DNA of 64,000 bases from Oceanomicrobium pacificus (GCF_009833495.1 NZ_WUWG01000007.1:62001-126000), one strand, 5' to 3'. Numbered from the stretch's first letter, positions 27,756 through 36,678 are shown. Numbers and translations: made by a program. Notes: a model not told the origin generated them from the letters alone.

Positions 27756-27884
27756 GGCAAATCTCCGAAAGTCCCACCAGGTCACAACCTTTACGCTTAA
27801 AAGGTGACGAGAAATGGACGTGAAAGCGAGTCACAATCGGGAATGGCCGTGGCTGCGGCTGAAATCTTTCGTGAGCGTTGCCGT

Positions 27885-28352
27885 TCAGTTGGCAGCGTCG
27901 ACGAGCTCGCCTTCGATATAGCCCGCATTGCCGTCGAGCAGGTCGCCCAGCATCTTGGAGAACTGCCGCTTCATCAACGGCACCATCATCCGGCCTATTG
28001 CGCCGAATTTGGGTGTGAAGCGCATTGTGAACTGCACCTCCGTCCGGTTCGGGCCGAGCGGCTCGAACTCGATCCGTGCCACCGCCGAGCGGAGCGGCAT
28101 CGTCCCGTCATAGATGTCGATTTCCATCACTCTTTCAGGCACGTAGGCGGTGATTTCCTCCCGGATATAGTTCTTGCCGTCCTTCAGGTCGCATTGCCGT
28201 TTGGCGCCTAGGCCGGTCGCCGCGCCCTCGTCCAGCAAGAAGGACCGGCTCAGATGCGGGTTGAACAGATCGATGGTTCCGAAATCGTCCCAACTGCGCC
28301 AGACCTCGGCGACAGGAGCGTTGACGATGCGCGAAACAGTGATGGTGGCCAT
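27885..28352 (-). CDS. SRPBCC (START/polyketide-cyclase-like) family protein
   Basis: A 155-residue soluble protein with the SRPBCC beginning VSRIVNAPVAEVWRSWDDFG, in which a helix-grip fold forms a hydrophobic ligand cavity. The central segment RSAVARIEFEPLGPNRTEVQF and the long C-terminal helix (RMMVPLMKRQFSKMLGDLLDG) fit the family. No specific ligand or reaction can be assigned. It is divergent from a LysR-type regulator across a 181-base gap, the classical arrangement of a LysR regulator and its target. It lies upstream of the adhesin on the same strand with a 129-base gap. Confidence 0.85.
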   Translation of the reverse strand: MATITVSRIVNAPVAEVWRSWDDFGTIDLFNPHLSRSFLLDEGAATGLGAKRQCDLKDGKNYIREEITAYVPERVMEIDIYDGTMPLRSAVARIEFEPLGPNRTEVQFTMRFTPKFGAIGRMMVPLMKRQFSKMLGDLLDGNAGYIEGELVDAAN

Positions 28353-28474
28353 GGGATATTTCCTTTCGGGTTCGGGCTGTCGGGCGTCGGATCATACGCG
28401 CCCGGACGCTGTGGTTGACGCTGCGTAAGATGGCTGCCTGACAGACGATCGCTGGATTGAAGTTGCGGCGAAAT

Positions 28475-28487
28475 CCCAAATATTGGG
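28475..28487. promoter_or_regulatory. candidate LysR operator between the SRPBCC and LysR genes
   Basis: The sequence CCCAAATATTGGG is a perfect 5-bp inverted repeat around a 3-base centre. It lies in the divergent intergenic region, 46 bases before the LysR start and 122 bases before the SRPBCC start. It has the size and AT-rich centre of a LysR-type T-N11-A recognition site. Confidence 0.4.
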
Positions 28488-28533
28488 CTACAGTGGTCCG
28501 AAATTGAACCATTGAAAGCCACGGATTCGCACT

Positions 28534-29460
28534 ATGCTCGGCAGCATGGACTGGAACGATCTGCGTTATTTTCTGGCCGTCGCGCGCGCCGGCACACTGC
28601 GCGGCGGAGCGGAGGCGGAGGGTGCCACCCACGCCACCCTGTCGCGCCGGATCGCAGCGCTGGAGGACGCCATGGGCGCGCGGCTCTTCGACCGCAGCCG
28701 CGCCGGCGCGACGCTGACGCAACTGGGGGAGGATCTTCTGCCCCATGCCGAGCGGGTGGAGGAGGAGATGGCCGCGCTCCACCGTTCCGTCGCGGGCCGC
28801 GATGCGGTGCCGTCCGGTCCGGTGCGGCTCTCCATGCCGCCCGCGATGGCGGTCACGCCGCTGATGGACGATCTGGCGGCCTTCGGGCGGCAGCATCCCG
28901 AAATCGATCTGGTGATCCAGCTGAGCTACGCCGTGTCCGATCTTGGCCGACGGGAGGCCGACCTGTCACTGCGCATTGCCCATGAGGTGACCGACGATGT
29001 GGTCGGGCGGCGGCTCTTGCAATATAGCAAGGCGGTCTATGCCGCGCCGTCCTATGCCGCCTTGGCTGCGCGGTCGGGACGTGGTGGCGGCTTGCACTGG
29101 ATCGGCTGGAACGAGCCGGAGGGGGAGCGGAGTTGCGACTGGGTGCGCCGCTCACCTTTCCCAAACGCGGAATTGCGCCACCGTGTCAATGACCCGAGCG
29201 GACAGGCGGCGCTTGCTGCTGCCGGTGCTGGCCTGACGGTCCTGCCCTGTTTCTTCGGTGACCTTCAGCCCGGACTGGTGCGGGTCGCCGGGATCGATCC
29301 GATCCCGGACCGATCCATGTGGCTGCTGCTGCACCATGACCTGCGCAAGACTGCACGCATCCGGCTGTGCACCGATTTCATCGCAGAGCGCATCCGCGCG
29401 CGGCGGGAGTTCTGGAGCAACGGGACGGGCGGGCCCCCGGATCAGACCTCTTCCCAGTGA
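28534..29460 (+). CDS. LysR-family transcriptional regulator
   Basis: A 308-residue regulator. The N-terminal winged helix-turn-helix is visible ([20 protein letters not shown], then [25 protein letters not shown]). The linker helix and a periplasmic-binding-like effector domain follow ([40 protein letters not shown]). It belongs to the group whose first helix reads MDWNDLRYF; the ATG at 28546 giving MDWNDL is an equally good start. It is divergent from the SRPBCC gene, which it may control together with itself. The 3' end overlaps the end of the convergent Gfo/Idh gene by 19 bases. Confidence 0.92.
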   Translation: MLGSMDWNDLRYFLAVARAGTLRGGAEAEGATHATLSRRIAALEDAMGARLFDRSRAGATLTQLGEDLLPHAERVEEEMAALHRSVAGRDAVPSGPVRLSMPPAMAVTPLMDDLAAFGRQHPEIDLVIQLSYAVSDLGRREADLSLRIAHEVTDDVVGRRLLQYSKAVYAAPSYAALAARSGRGGGLHWIGWNEPEGERSCDWVRRSPFPNAELRHRVNDPSGQAALAAAGAGLTVLPCFFGDLQPGLVRVAGIDPIPDRSMWLLLHHDLRKTARIRLCTDFIAERIRARREFWSNGTGGPPDQTSSQ

Positions 29461-30428
29461 TCATGCTCGCCGGCGCGCAGGATCGCGTCGATGACCTTCT
29501 GGTTGAGTTTCGAGTTTTCCAGCGTGAAGACCGGGTCGGCGCTGCCCTGCGCCGCGCGGGCAAACGCCTCCACCTCCAGCCGGTAATGTTCCGCACCGTT
29601 GAACCGGAAGGTTTGCGCGCCGCTGTGATCCTGGTTTTCCAGATGCACCATCGCGTGATCATAAATGCCGGTATTGAAGGGCGCCTGAACGCGGATGACA
29701 CCTGTTTCGCCGTGGAAGACCATCTCCTGCCGCTGCGCCATCTGGGTGGACAGGTAGAAGCTCGTCTCGAACCCGCCGCAATCGGCCTTGATCGAGGAAT
29801 AGACATCCGTGCCGAAGGTCGGGTCGCGGCGCACGGTCGCCTGCACGCGGGTCGGCTCCGCGCCGGTGCAAAAGCGCATGGTGACGGTAGGATAGACACC
29901 GATATCGAGAAGCGCGCCGCCGCCAAGCTCGGGGATGTTGCGCATGTTGCCCGCATCCCTGTTGAAATAGGTGAAGGCACCCTGCACATGGCGCAACTCG
30001 CCAATGGCGCCGGCCGCGATCAGGTCGCGCACCTTGGTCCATTGCGGGTGGTAGGTCACCATGAAAGCCTCGGAGACGAGCACCCCGTTGCGGTCGCGCG
30101 CCGCGATCAGGCTGTCGATCTGGCTCGCATGGGTGGAAATGGGCTTCTCGCACAGCACATGCTTGCCTGCATCCGCCGCCTTGATCGTCCATTCCACATG
30201 CTGCGAGGTCGGCAGCGGGATATAGACCCCGTCGATCACGTCGGAGGCGAGCATCTCCTCGTAGGAGCCGAAACTGTGCGGCGCCGAGAAGGTTTCTGCG
30301 AGCGCAGCGGCCTTGGCCGCATCGCGGCTCGCCACCGCTGCGATCGTGCCGTTCTCCGATCCGGCAATGGCCGGCATCAGATGCTCGCGCCCGATCTTGG
30401 CTGTCGACATGATTCCCCAGCGAAACAT
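29442..30428 (-). CDS. Gfo/Idh/MocA-family NAD(P)-dependent oxidoreductase
   Basis: A 328-residue dehydrogenase of the glucose-fructose oxidoreductase/inositol dehydrogenase family. The Rossmann start [20 protein letters not shown], the conserved [11 protein letters not shown] motif with its catalytic-site lysine, and the C-terminal alpha/beta domain ([14 protein letters not shown]) are visible. The start at 30428 follows GGGAGGAGAGG; the longer open frame has no ribosome binding site. It probably oxidises a sugar, cyclitol or sugar acid; the substrate is unknown. It is divergent from the polyamine-type solute-binding protein gene, which hints at a shared catabolic role. Confidence 0.9.
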   Translation of the reverse strand: MFRWGIMSTAKIGREHLMPAIAGSENGTIAAVASRDAAKAAALAETFSAPHSFGSYEEMLASDVIDGVYIPLPTSQHVEWTIKAADAGKHVLCEKPISTHASQIDSLIAARDRNGVLVSEAFMVTYHPQWTKVRDLIAAGAIGELRHVQGAFTYFNRDAGNMRNIPELGGGALLDIGVYPTVTMRFCTGAEPTRVQATVRRDPTFGTDVYSSIKADCGGFETSFYLSTQMAQRQEMVFHGETGVIRVQAPFNTGIYDHAMVHLENQDHSGAQTFRFNGAEHYRLEVEAFARAAQGSADPVFTLENSKLNQKVIDAILRAGEHDHWEEV

Positions 30429-30585
30429 GGCCTCTCCTCCCGTTCGATCTCTGTTGGTCCTGCGCCGGAACAGATCACCCTTCGGCGCCAAGGTCAAAGC
30501 GTGGCGGACATTTTTCGACCGGATAGTCAAAAAACTTTCATCCGCGCAGATTAATTCTCGCCACGACCCGGATTTTTCGGGCTAA

Positions 30586-30600
30586 GGTCCGCACCGGACC
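30586..30600 (+). promoter_or_regulatory. inverted repeat ahead of the solute-binding protein gene
   Basis: GGTCCG-CAC-CGGACC is a perfect 6-bp inverted repeat ending 19 bases before the ATG at 30620 and just upstream of the AAAGGA ribosome binding site. It may be an operator or a 5' mRNA hairpin. Confidence 0.35.
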
Positions 30601-30619
30601 AATCGAAAGGACATGTGAG

Positions 30620-31696
30620 ATGCTTACGAATGGAACTATCCTGCGCGGCACGGTTGCCACGCTTCTGGGCCTCGGCGCCCTGTCCACCTCCGCTTCGGCC
30701 GAAACGCTGCGCCTTCTGACCTGGGGGGGTTATGCGCCCGAGGAGGTGATCGAGATGTTCACCGAAGAGACCGGGATCGAGGTCGAGGTGACCAAATCCA
30801 ACAACGAGGAAATGATCGCCAAGCTACGCGCCACCGGCGGCGGCGGGTTCGACCTCGCACAGCCGAGCCAGGACCGGATCGCCGGCCCGCAGGCCGAGTT
30901 CGACATCTACAAGCCGATCGACCTGTCGAAGATCGAAACCGGGCTTTTCATCGAATCGATGCTGGAAGCCACGAAGGCCAACACCACCGTCGACGGTGAG
31001 GTCTATGGCGTGCCGCATGTCTGGGGTACGAGCGGTCTAGTGGTGAACACGGCCGAGGCCGGGTCGGTCGCGGACTATACCGACCTCTGCAACGAGGAGT
31101 TTGCCGGTAAGGTTTCCTACCGACTGAAGCGCCCGACGCTGATCGGCTTCGCCTATGCAATGGGGCTGGACCCGTTCGCTGCCTATGGTGACGAAGCGGC
31201 CTATTCCGACATTGTCGCGCAGGTCGAAGAGAAGCTGATCGAGTGCAAGGCGAACGTGAAAGCCTATTGGGACGGCGGCGACCAGCTGATGGGCCTGCTG
31301 CGCTCGGGTGAGGTTGTGGCGTCGATGGCGTGGGATACGGGCGGCTGGAAGCTGAACGCGGAAAATCCCGACATCACCTTCGTGGCGCCGGCTTCCGGTG
31401 CGCTCGGCTGGATCGACACGTTCGCGCTGCCGAAGAAGACCAAGGCGGAAGATGCGGCCTACAAGTGGATCAACTTCGTCATGAAGCCCGAAATCGCGGC
31501 GATGATCACCGCGAGCGCGGGCAATTTCACCGCGTCGAACGGCGCGGACGAATTCGCCGATGATGAGCTGAAAGCCCGTTTCCAGGCGAGCTTCCCGCAG
31601 GAGGCGATCGACAATATCAAATGGTATCCGACCGTACCGGCCGGGCTGGAAGCGATCGAGGGCGCTGCGCTCGACCGCGTGAAAGCAGCCAACTGA
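30620..31696 (+). CDS. polyamine-type ABC transporter substrate-binding protein
   Basis: Periplasmic binding protein of 358 residues, PotD/PotF-like. A signal peptide ends STSASA-ETLRLLTWGG. The family segments EMFTEETGIEVEVTKSNNEEM, FDLAQPSQDRIAG and WGTSGLVVNT follow, and the C-terminus contains WIDTFALPKKTKAEDAAYKWINF. The ATG at 30620 follows AAAGGA. It leads an importer operon of binding protein, ATPase and two permeases. A strong hairpin separates it from the ATPase gene, consistent with the usual excess of binding protein. Spermidine/putrescine is the default family substrate, but sugar-metabolism genes on both sides leave other substrates open. Confidence 0.9.
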   Translation: MLTNGTILRGTVATLLGLGALSTSASAETLRLLTWGGYAPEEVIEMFTEETGIEVEVTKSNNEEMIAKLRATGGGGFDLAQPSQDRIAGPQAEFDIYKPIDLSKIETGLFIESMLEATKANTTVDGEVYGVPHVWGTSGLVVNTAEAGSVADYTDLCNEEFAGKVSYRLKRPTLIGFAYAMGLDPFAAYGDEAAYSDIVAQVEEKLIECKANVKAYWDGGDQLMGLLRSGEVVASMAWDTGGWKLNAENPDITFVAPASGALGWIDTFALPKKTKAEDAAYKWINFVMKPEIAAMITASAGNFTASNGADEFADDELKARFQASFPQEAIDNIKWYPTVPAGLEAIEGAALDRVKAAN

Positions 31697-31711
31697 TAGA
31701 CGCGCCTATCC

Positions 31712-31742
31712 GCGGCCGGCCCTGCATGTCGGGGCCGGCCGC
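31712..31742 (+). other. strong intercistronic hairpin between binding-protein and ATPase genes
   Basis: An 11-bp perfect GC-only stem, GCGGCCGGCCC with GGGCCGGCCGC, enclosing a 9-base loop. It lies 16 bases after the binding-protein stop and 35 bases before the ATPase start. No T-tract follows, so it more likely blocks 3' exonucleases or partially terminates than ends transcription outright. Confidence 0.75.
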
Positions 31743-31777
31743 TATCCATTTGTTCCGATACAGAATTTGAGTCCCGG

Positions 31778-32887
31778 ATGACCGAAAGCCCCGTCACGCC
31801 GCCCGATCTGGAATGCCGCGATATCGTGCGCGACTTTGGAGACACGCGCGCCGTGGACCATGTCAGTTTCGATGTGCCGCCCGGGTCCTTCTTTTCGATC
31901 CTCGGGCCGTCAGGCTGCGGCAAGACCACCCTGATGCGGATGATCGCGGGTTTCCAGCCGCCAAGTGCGGGCGACATCCTGATCAAGGGGCGTTCGGTGC
32001 TCGATGTGCCGCCCAACCGGCGGCCTGTGAACATGGTGTTCCAGCATCTCGCCCTTTTCCCGATGATGAGCGTGGCGGAAAACATCGGCTACGGGCTGCG
32101 CCGTCAGGGCCTGGGCCGAAGCGAACGGGACGAAAAGATCACCGCCGTGCTCGACCGGATCGGCCTGCCCGGCACCGGCGACCGGCGGATCGACCAGCTG
32201 TCCGGCGGCCAGAAGCAGCGCATCGCCATTGCCCGCTGCATGGTGATGGAGCCCGATGTGCTTTTGCTCGACGAACCTCTCGGCGCGCTCGATCTGAAGC
32301 TGCGGGAACATATGAAGGTCGAACTGAAGGCCCTGCAAGCCGCGTTCGATACGACGTTTGTCTACATCACCCATGATCAGGGCGAGGCGCTCGTCATGTC
32401 GGATCGGATCGCGGTGATGAATGCCGGGCGCTTCGAACAGATCGGCACCGGGCCGGAACTCTATCATGCGCCGGCGACCGGGTTTGTCGCGGGCTTTGTC
32501 GGCGACAGCAACCGCTGGACCGCGACGGTCGAGACCCGTGCGGGCGACGGGGGCACGATCCGCACGGCAGAGGGGCTGACCTGTTCGGTGGCCAGCCTGC
32601 CGGACGCGCCGGGCGGGCAGGTGACAGCCTTCCTGCGGCCCGAGAGTATTTCGCTCGGTGATACGGGCGCGTCAGGGGACGGGCGCAACCGGTTCGATGC
32701 CACCGTGGACACGGTCTATTTCAACGGCGCCAACAGCCACCTGCGACTGACGGTAGACGGCACAGCCGCGCAACTGGATGCGGCCCTGCCGCAAACCGGC
32801 GCCTTCCAGTCGGTCCGTGCGGGCGACCGGATCGCGGTCAGCTGGGGCGCGGACAAGCTCGTCTGCTTCCCCGACGCGGGCAACTGA
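31778..32887 (+). CDS. polyamine-type ABC transporter ATPase (PotA-like)
   Basis: Cytoplasmic ATPase of 369 residues. It carries Walker A LGPSGCGKTTLMRM, the Q-loop NMVFQHLALFPMMSV, signature QLSGGQKQRIAIARC, Walker B VLLLDEPLGALD and the switch histidine in VYITHDQGEALVMSD. A C-terminal TOBE-like regulatory domain follows (about residues 270-365, containing VTAFLRPESISLG). It couples ATP hydrolysis to the two permeases that follow at 3 and 7 bases. The layout matches the spermidine/putrescine/iron(III) importer family. Confidence 0.94.
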   Translation: MTESPVTPPDLECRDIVRDFGDTRAVDHVSFDVPPGSFFSILGPSGCGKTTLMRMIAGFQPPSAGDILIKGRSVLDVPPNRRPVNMVFQHLALFPMMSVAENIGYGLRRQGLGRSERDEKITAVLDRIGLPGTGDRRIDQLSGGQKQRIAIARCMVMEPDVLLLDEPLGALDLKLREHMKVELKALQAAFDTTFVYITHDQGEALVMSDRIAVMNAGRFEQIGTGPELYHAPATGFVAGFVGDSNRWTATVETRAGDGGTIRTAEGLTCSVASLPDAPGGQVTAFLRPESISLGDTGASGDGRNRFDATVDTVYFNGANSHLRLTVDGTAAQLDAALPQTGAFQSVRAGDRIAVSWGADKLVCFPDAGN

Positions 32888-32890
32888 CCC

Positions 32891-33742
32891 GTGTCCGCGC
32901 GCCTCTCGCTCTGGCTCCTGATGCTGCCGGTCCTGCTCTGGCTGGGCCTGCTCATCATCCTGCCGCATATCGACATGTTCTTCGTGTCGCTGCGCACGCG
33001 GGTCGGGGTGGGCGAATATGAATACGGGCTCGCGAATTACGCCGCCTTCTTCACAGAGCCACTCTACCTGCGCACCTTCGCGCGCACGGCGATCATGTCG
33101 GTCCTTGCAACCGCGCTGACGCTCGTCATCGCCTTTCCGGTCGCCTATTTCATCGCGAAGGTGGCGCGCGGCCGCTGGCAGGGGGTGCTCTTCCTGTTCT
33201 GCCTCGTACCCTTCTGGGTATCCGAACTGGTGCGGACATTCGGCTGGATGATCCTCTTGCGCGAAACCGGTGTCTTTTCCTCGGTTCTGCAATGGGCGGG
33301 CCTCGCCGACGGGCCGGTGGAGATGCTCTACAACGATGCGGCGATGATGGTAGGGCTGGTCTATACCTCGATGCTCTTCATGGTCGTGCCGCTGGTGACG
33401 ACACTGCAGAGTCTCGACGACAGTCTGGTCGAGGCGGGCTATGACCTTGGCGGCAACGGGTTCACCGTCTTCCGCGAGATCATCCTGCCCCACGCGGTGC
33501 CGGGCATCGTGTCGGGTTCGATCGTGGTCTTCATGCTGTCGCTCGGCAACTACCTGACACCGACCATGCTCGGCGGGAAAGACAGCCTCTGGTTCACCGA
33601 GATGATCTATTCGCAGTTCATCGTGCGCTTCAACTGGGAGCTCGGCGCGGCCTTCGGCTTCCTGCTGCTGGCGCTGTCCTCCTTCATCGTCTGGGCGGCC
33701 CTGAAGTTGAGCGGCCAGACGCTTGAGAAAACATTGGGGTGA
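32891..33742 (+). CDS. polyamine-type ABC transporter permease (PotB-like)
   Basis: Inner-membrane permease, 283 residues, with GTG start at 32891, 3 bases after the ATPase stop. Six hydrophobic segments are evident. The coupling EAA motif reads LVEAGYDLGGNGFTVFREII, followed by LPHAVPGIVSG. The periplasmic loop PHIDMFFVSLRTRVG after the first helix is typical of PotB/PotH. It pairs with the next gene's product to form the channel. Confidence 0.93.
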   Translation: MSARLSLWLLMLPVLLWLGLLIILPHIDMFFVSLRTRVGVGEYEYGLANYAAFFTEPLYLRTFARTAIMSVLATALTLVIAFPVAYFIAKVARGRWQGVLFLFCLVPFWVSELVRTFGWMILLRETGVFSSVLQWAGLADGPVEMLYNDAAMMVGLVYTSMLFMVVPLVTTLQSLDDSLVEAGYDLGGNGFTVFREIILPHAVPGIVSGSIVVFMLSLGNYLTPTMLGGKDSLWFTEMIYSQFIVRFNWELGAAFGFLLLALSSFIVWAALKLSGQTLEKTLG

Positions 33743-33749
33743 GCGCGCG

Positions 33750-34601
33750 ATGATCCCGACCATTCCCCAACCCGCAGCCATCCGCTGGTCCTATCGGGCC
33801 TATGTGACGCTCTTTTTCCTCTACCTTGCGCTGCCGCTCGTGACCGTGTCCGTCTTTGCCTTCAATGACAGCCTGTTTCCCGCTCTGCCGTGGGAAGGGT
33901 TCACGTGGGACTGGTTCTTCGGCGACGAACGCCCGAAACGCGGCCTGTTCCACGAGCGGTCGATCCTGCGCGCGATCGGCACCTCCGCCACGGTGGCCGT
34001 GGCCGTGGGGCTCCTGTCTGTCGGCGTGGGCCTGTGTAATGCGTTTCTCTTCGACCGGCGTGAGTTCCGGCTGAAGGGGCTGCTCTATGTCCTGATGCTG
34101 CTGCCGCTGGTGATCCCCGGGATCATCCTCGGCATTTCCATCCTGGTCTTTTCCTCCACCGTCGCCAACGGGGTGGAGGACCGGCTCGGCTATGATCTGG
34201 AACTGCTGCGGCCGGGTCTTGCGCTTGTGGTGCTCGGCCAGTTCTCCTTCATCACCACCATCGCGACACTCGTCATTCTGGCACGCCTGCGCCATTTCGA
34301 CCGCTCGCTGGAGGAAGCCGCCATGGGGCTCGGCGCGGGACGGCTGACCGCGATCCGCACGGTCACGCTGCCCTATCTGGCGCCGGCACTTGTCGGTTCG
34401 GCCGTGGTGGCCTTCCTGATGAGTTTCGAGAATTTCAACACGACGCTGATGCTGGTCGGTTCCGACGCGCCGCTCACGATCGAGATGTTCGACCGGATGA
34501 AAGAAGGCTCGACACCGGTGCTGAACGCCGTGTCGCTTCTCTTGATGGTCGGCTCCTCGGCGCTGGCGCTCGTGATGATCCTCGTGCAGCGGCGGCGCTA
34601 G
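33750..34601 (+). CDS. polyamine-type ABC transporter permease (PotC-like)
   Basis: Second permease, 283 residues. The ATG at 33750 (MIPTIPQPAA) is preferred over the upstream TTG, which lies inside the preceding gene. Six membrane segments, FAFNDSLFPALPWEGFTWDWF after the first (motif core FNDSLFPALPW), and an EAA loop LEEAAMGLGAGRLTAIRTV followed by LPYLAPALVGS are visible. Its TAG stop shares the palindrome CTAG (34598-34601) with the stop of the convergent dehydrogenase, so the operon ends with no spacer. Confidence 0.93.
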   Translation: MIPTIPQPAAIRWSYRAYVTLFFLYLALPLVTVSVFAFNDSLFPALPWEGFTWDWFFGDERPKRGLFHERSILRAIGTSATVAVAVGLLSVGVGLCNAFLFDRREFRLKGLLYVLMLLPLVIPGIILGISILVFSSTVANGVEDRLGYDLELLRPGLALVVLGQFSFITTIATLVILARLRHFDRSLEEAAMGLGAGRLTAIRTVTLPYLAPALVGSAVVAFLMSFENFNTTLMLVGSDAPLTIEMFDRMKEGSTPVLNAVSLLLMVGSSALALVMILVQRRR

Positions 34602-35587
34602 GCGATCTGTCCGTCCAGTTCGTCGGCGATGAAGATCTCGATGATCTCGTCAAAGCTAATCTCGGCGCGGAAACCAAGCGCCAGCGCGCGCTCCGGCGCG
34701 TAAGCCGCCGGCCAGCCGTCGACGATCCGCGCGATGTCGGGGTTTGGCCGCTCCTTGATCCGGGCGACCACCGCCGCGCCCGCGACCCGTTCCAGCGCGT
34801 CGATCTGTTCGCCGACCGAACAAGAGAGGCCGGGCAGGTTCAGCGCCCGCTGCGGCCCGAGTTGGCCCGTGTCGAGCGCGGCAGCATGGCACATGAACCC
34901 GACCGCCGCCCGGGGCGAGGCGAACCAGTGCCGCACCGTGCGCGGCACGGGCAGGTCGGCCTCCTGTCCGGTCAGCGGCTCCCGAATGATGCCGGAGAAA
35001 AAGCCGCTCGCCGCGGCATTGGGTGCGCCGGGCCGCACGCAGATCGTCGGCAGTCGCAGGCTGATCCCGTCGAGGATGCCGCGGCGGCTGAAATCGTTGA
35101 CGAGCGCCTCGATCATCAGCTTCTGGGTGCCGTAGGAGGTGGCGGGCGTCGGCGTCCAGCTGTCGGGCACCGGATCGGGGAAGGGCGGGCCGAAGACCGC
35201 GAGCGAAGAGGCAAAGACAAAGCGCGGGCAATAGGCCGGATCGGTGGCATGCTGGTCCCGGATCGCGTCGCAAAGCGCGCGGCTCCCGTCGAGATTGATG
35301 CGGTAGCCCTTCTCCAGATTCTGCTCCGCCTCGAAGGACACGATGGCCGCGAGATGGAAGATCACATCCGGTTTCGCGGCAACGAGCGCTTCGGCTGTGC
35401 CGTCAGCACCCAGATCGACCGCAAGGCAGTTGACCGGACCGCCGCCCGCCAGAGCGACCGGTGCGGGCGCGACGATATCAGCCAGCACCATCTCATCGAC
35501 CGGCTGGCCGCCGAGCCCGTCCTGTGCGAGCGCTGCCGCCAGTTTCCGCCCGATCATCCCGCCGGCGCCAAGGATCAAAATGCGCAT
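34598..35587 (-). CDS. denD: NAD-dependent epimerase/dehydratase family protein, DenD-like (D-erythronate dehydrogenase)
   Basis: Extended short-chain dehydrogenase of 329 residues. The Rossmann motif ILGAGGMIGRKLAAAL, the DIV/LAA strand VIFHLAAIVSFEAEQN, the FASSLAVFG strand and the catalytic SYGTQKLMIEAL (Tyr-x3-Lys) are all present. The sequence style, including LRLPTICVRPGAPNAAAS, resembles the DenD group that oxidises D-erythronate to 2-keto-D-erythronate, but activity is inferred. The start at 35587 follows GGGAGGCA; the longer frame lacks a ribosome binding site. No otnK/otnC/otnI partner genes are adjacent, which weakens the specific assignment. It is convergent with the polyamine-type importer. 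Confidence 0.78.
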   Translation of the reverse strand: MRILILGAGGMIGRKLAAALAQDGLGGQPVDEMVLADIVAPAPVALAGGGPVNCLAVDLGADGTAEALVAAKPDVIFHLAAIVSFEAEQNLEKGYRINLDGSRALCDAIRDQHATDPAYCPRFVFASSLAVFGPPFPDPVPDSWTPTPATSYGTQKLMIEALVNDFSRRGILDGISLRLPTICVRPGAPNAAASGFFSGIIREPLTGQEADLPVPRTVRHWFASPRAAVGFMCHAAALDTGQLGPQRALNLPGLSCSVGEQIDALERVAGAAVVARIKERPNPDIARIVDGWPAAYAPERALALGFRAEISFDEIIEIFIADELDGQIA

Positions 35588-35702
35588 CAGTGCCTCCCGT
35601 TCTTTTGGCGCAGTCTGTGGGCGGTATCCGCGCCTGTCACGGTATTTCTTCGGCTTTGTGAAAAAGTTCGTTAGCGCCACCGCTTTCTGCTAGGCAAAGG
35701 GC

Positions 35703-36668
35703 ATGGAGGATGCGCTTGCCCAAGAGGACCTGTCGGACCCCGCGCTTTGGGCGCGGGCAGAGGCCGCCTGGCCACGCGAATTGGCGGGCGCGGCGGCCGG
35801 TCTTGCGCGGCTTGACGAACGCGCGGGCGCCGACCCGGGCTTTGTCGCGCGTCTGGCCGAGCGCGAGGTGGCCGACCTGACATGGGCTGAAGGCGCGCCC
35901 GTGGGCCTGGAACAGCTGACCATGTGGCGTCACGGCCATGTCGGGCAGGGCGGGGGACTGATGCGCGCGGCCTGGGCGGCGCGGCGGCTTTGCGGCCCAG
36001 TGGCGCTCAATGCCGATCTCGGCACAGCTGAAGGGCTCAGATCTTTTCTTGGTCTCGCCAGCCCGGAGCGGATCGACCCGGTCCTGCTGCCAACCATCGC
36101 GCGAGCGACCGGCGCAGCCTGGGCCGAGGAAGCCGCCGGATGGTGCGAGGACATGGAGCGCCTGCGCGGCCTGCATCCGGTCACACGCGCACTCGCGGCC
36201 TATACGCTCTGGCACTGGCGCGAACTGTCGGACCCCGGAGACATGGTGGAGGCCGCGGTCGTGGCGGCGCGGATCGGAGCGGCCGATGCACCGGCACTGC
36301 GCTTTCTGCCGCTCCTTTCCGGCAACCGGCTGGCGCTGCGCCATCTGGGGCAGGGGGCGGAAGCGCGGCTCGGGCGCTGGCTCGCGGCCGCGACCGCGGC
36401 CACCGGCCACGGGTTGCGGGAACTGGCACGGCTCGGCGAATGGCAGTCCCGCGCTGCCGCGCAGGCTGCGCGGATGCAGGGCAAGCTTCCCAAGGCGCTG
36501 GTCCCGCTGTTCCTGCGCCACGGGCTTGTCACCGCGAACCTCGTGCAGGATGAGGCCGGTGTGACCCAGCAGGCTGCAAACCGAACCTTGCTCCGCTGGG
36601 CGGAGGCCGGGCTCATCACGGAAATCAGCGGGCAGGACCGGTACCGGTTCTGGCGGGTGCAGGCCTGA
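35703..36668 (+). CDS. DUF1612-like protein with C-terminal winged-helix domain
   Basis: A 321-residue, alanine- and arginine-rich soluble protein. The N-terminal part (GLARLDERAGADPGFVARLA, then LEQLTMWRHGHV) resembles the DUF1612/RHE_PE00001 family known from rhizobial replicons, whose N-terminal helices are Fic-like. The C-terminal 60 residues read as a winged helix: LPKALVPLFLRHGLVTANLV, DEAGVTQQAANRTLLRWAEA, GLITEISGQDRYRFW. Function is unknown; DNA binding is plausible. It is divergent from the DenD-like gene (115-base gap) and convergent with the TPP enzyme (10 bases between stops). The family call is from memory of sequence style and should be treated as moderate. Confidence 0.65.
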   Translation: MEDALAQEDLSDPALWARAEAAWPRELAGAAAGLARLDERAGADPGFVARLAEREVADLTWAEGAPVGLEQLTMWRHGHVGQGGGLMRAAWAARRLCGPVALNADLGTAEGLRSFLGLASPERIDPVLLPTIARATGAAWAEEAAGWCEDMERLRGLHPVTRALAAYTLWHWRELSDPGDMVEAAVVAARIGAADAPALRFLPLLSGNRLALRHLGQGAEARLGRWLAAATAATGHGLRELARLGEWQSRAAAQAARMQGKLPKALVPLFLRHGLVTANLVQDEAGVTQQAANRTLLRWAEAGLITEISGQDRYRFWRVQA

Positions 36669-36678
36669 CGCCAATATC

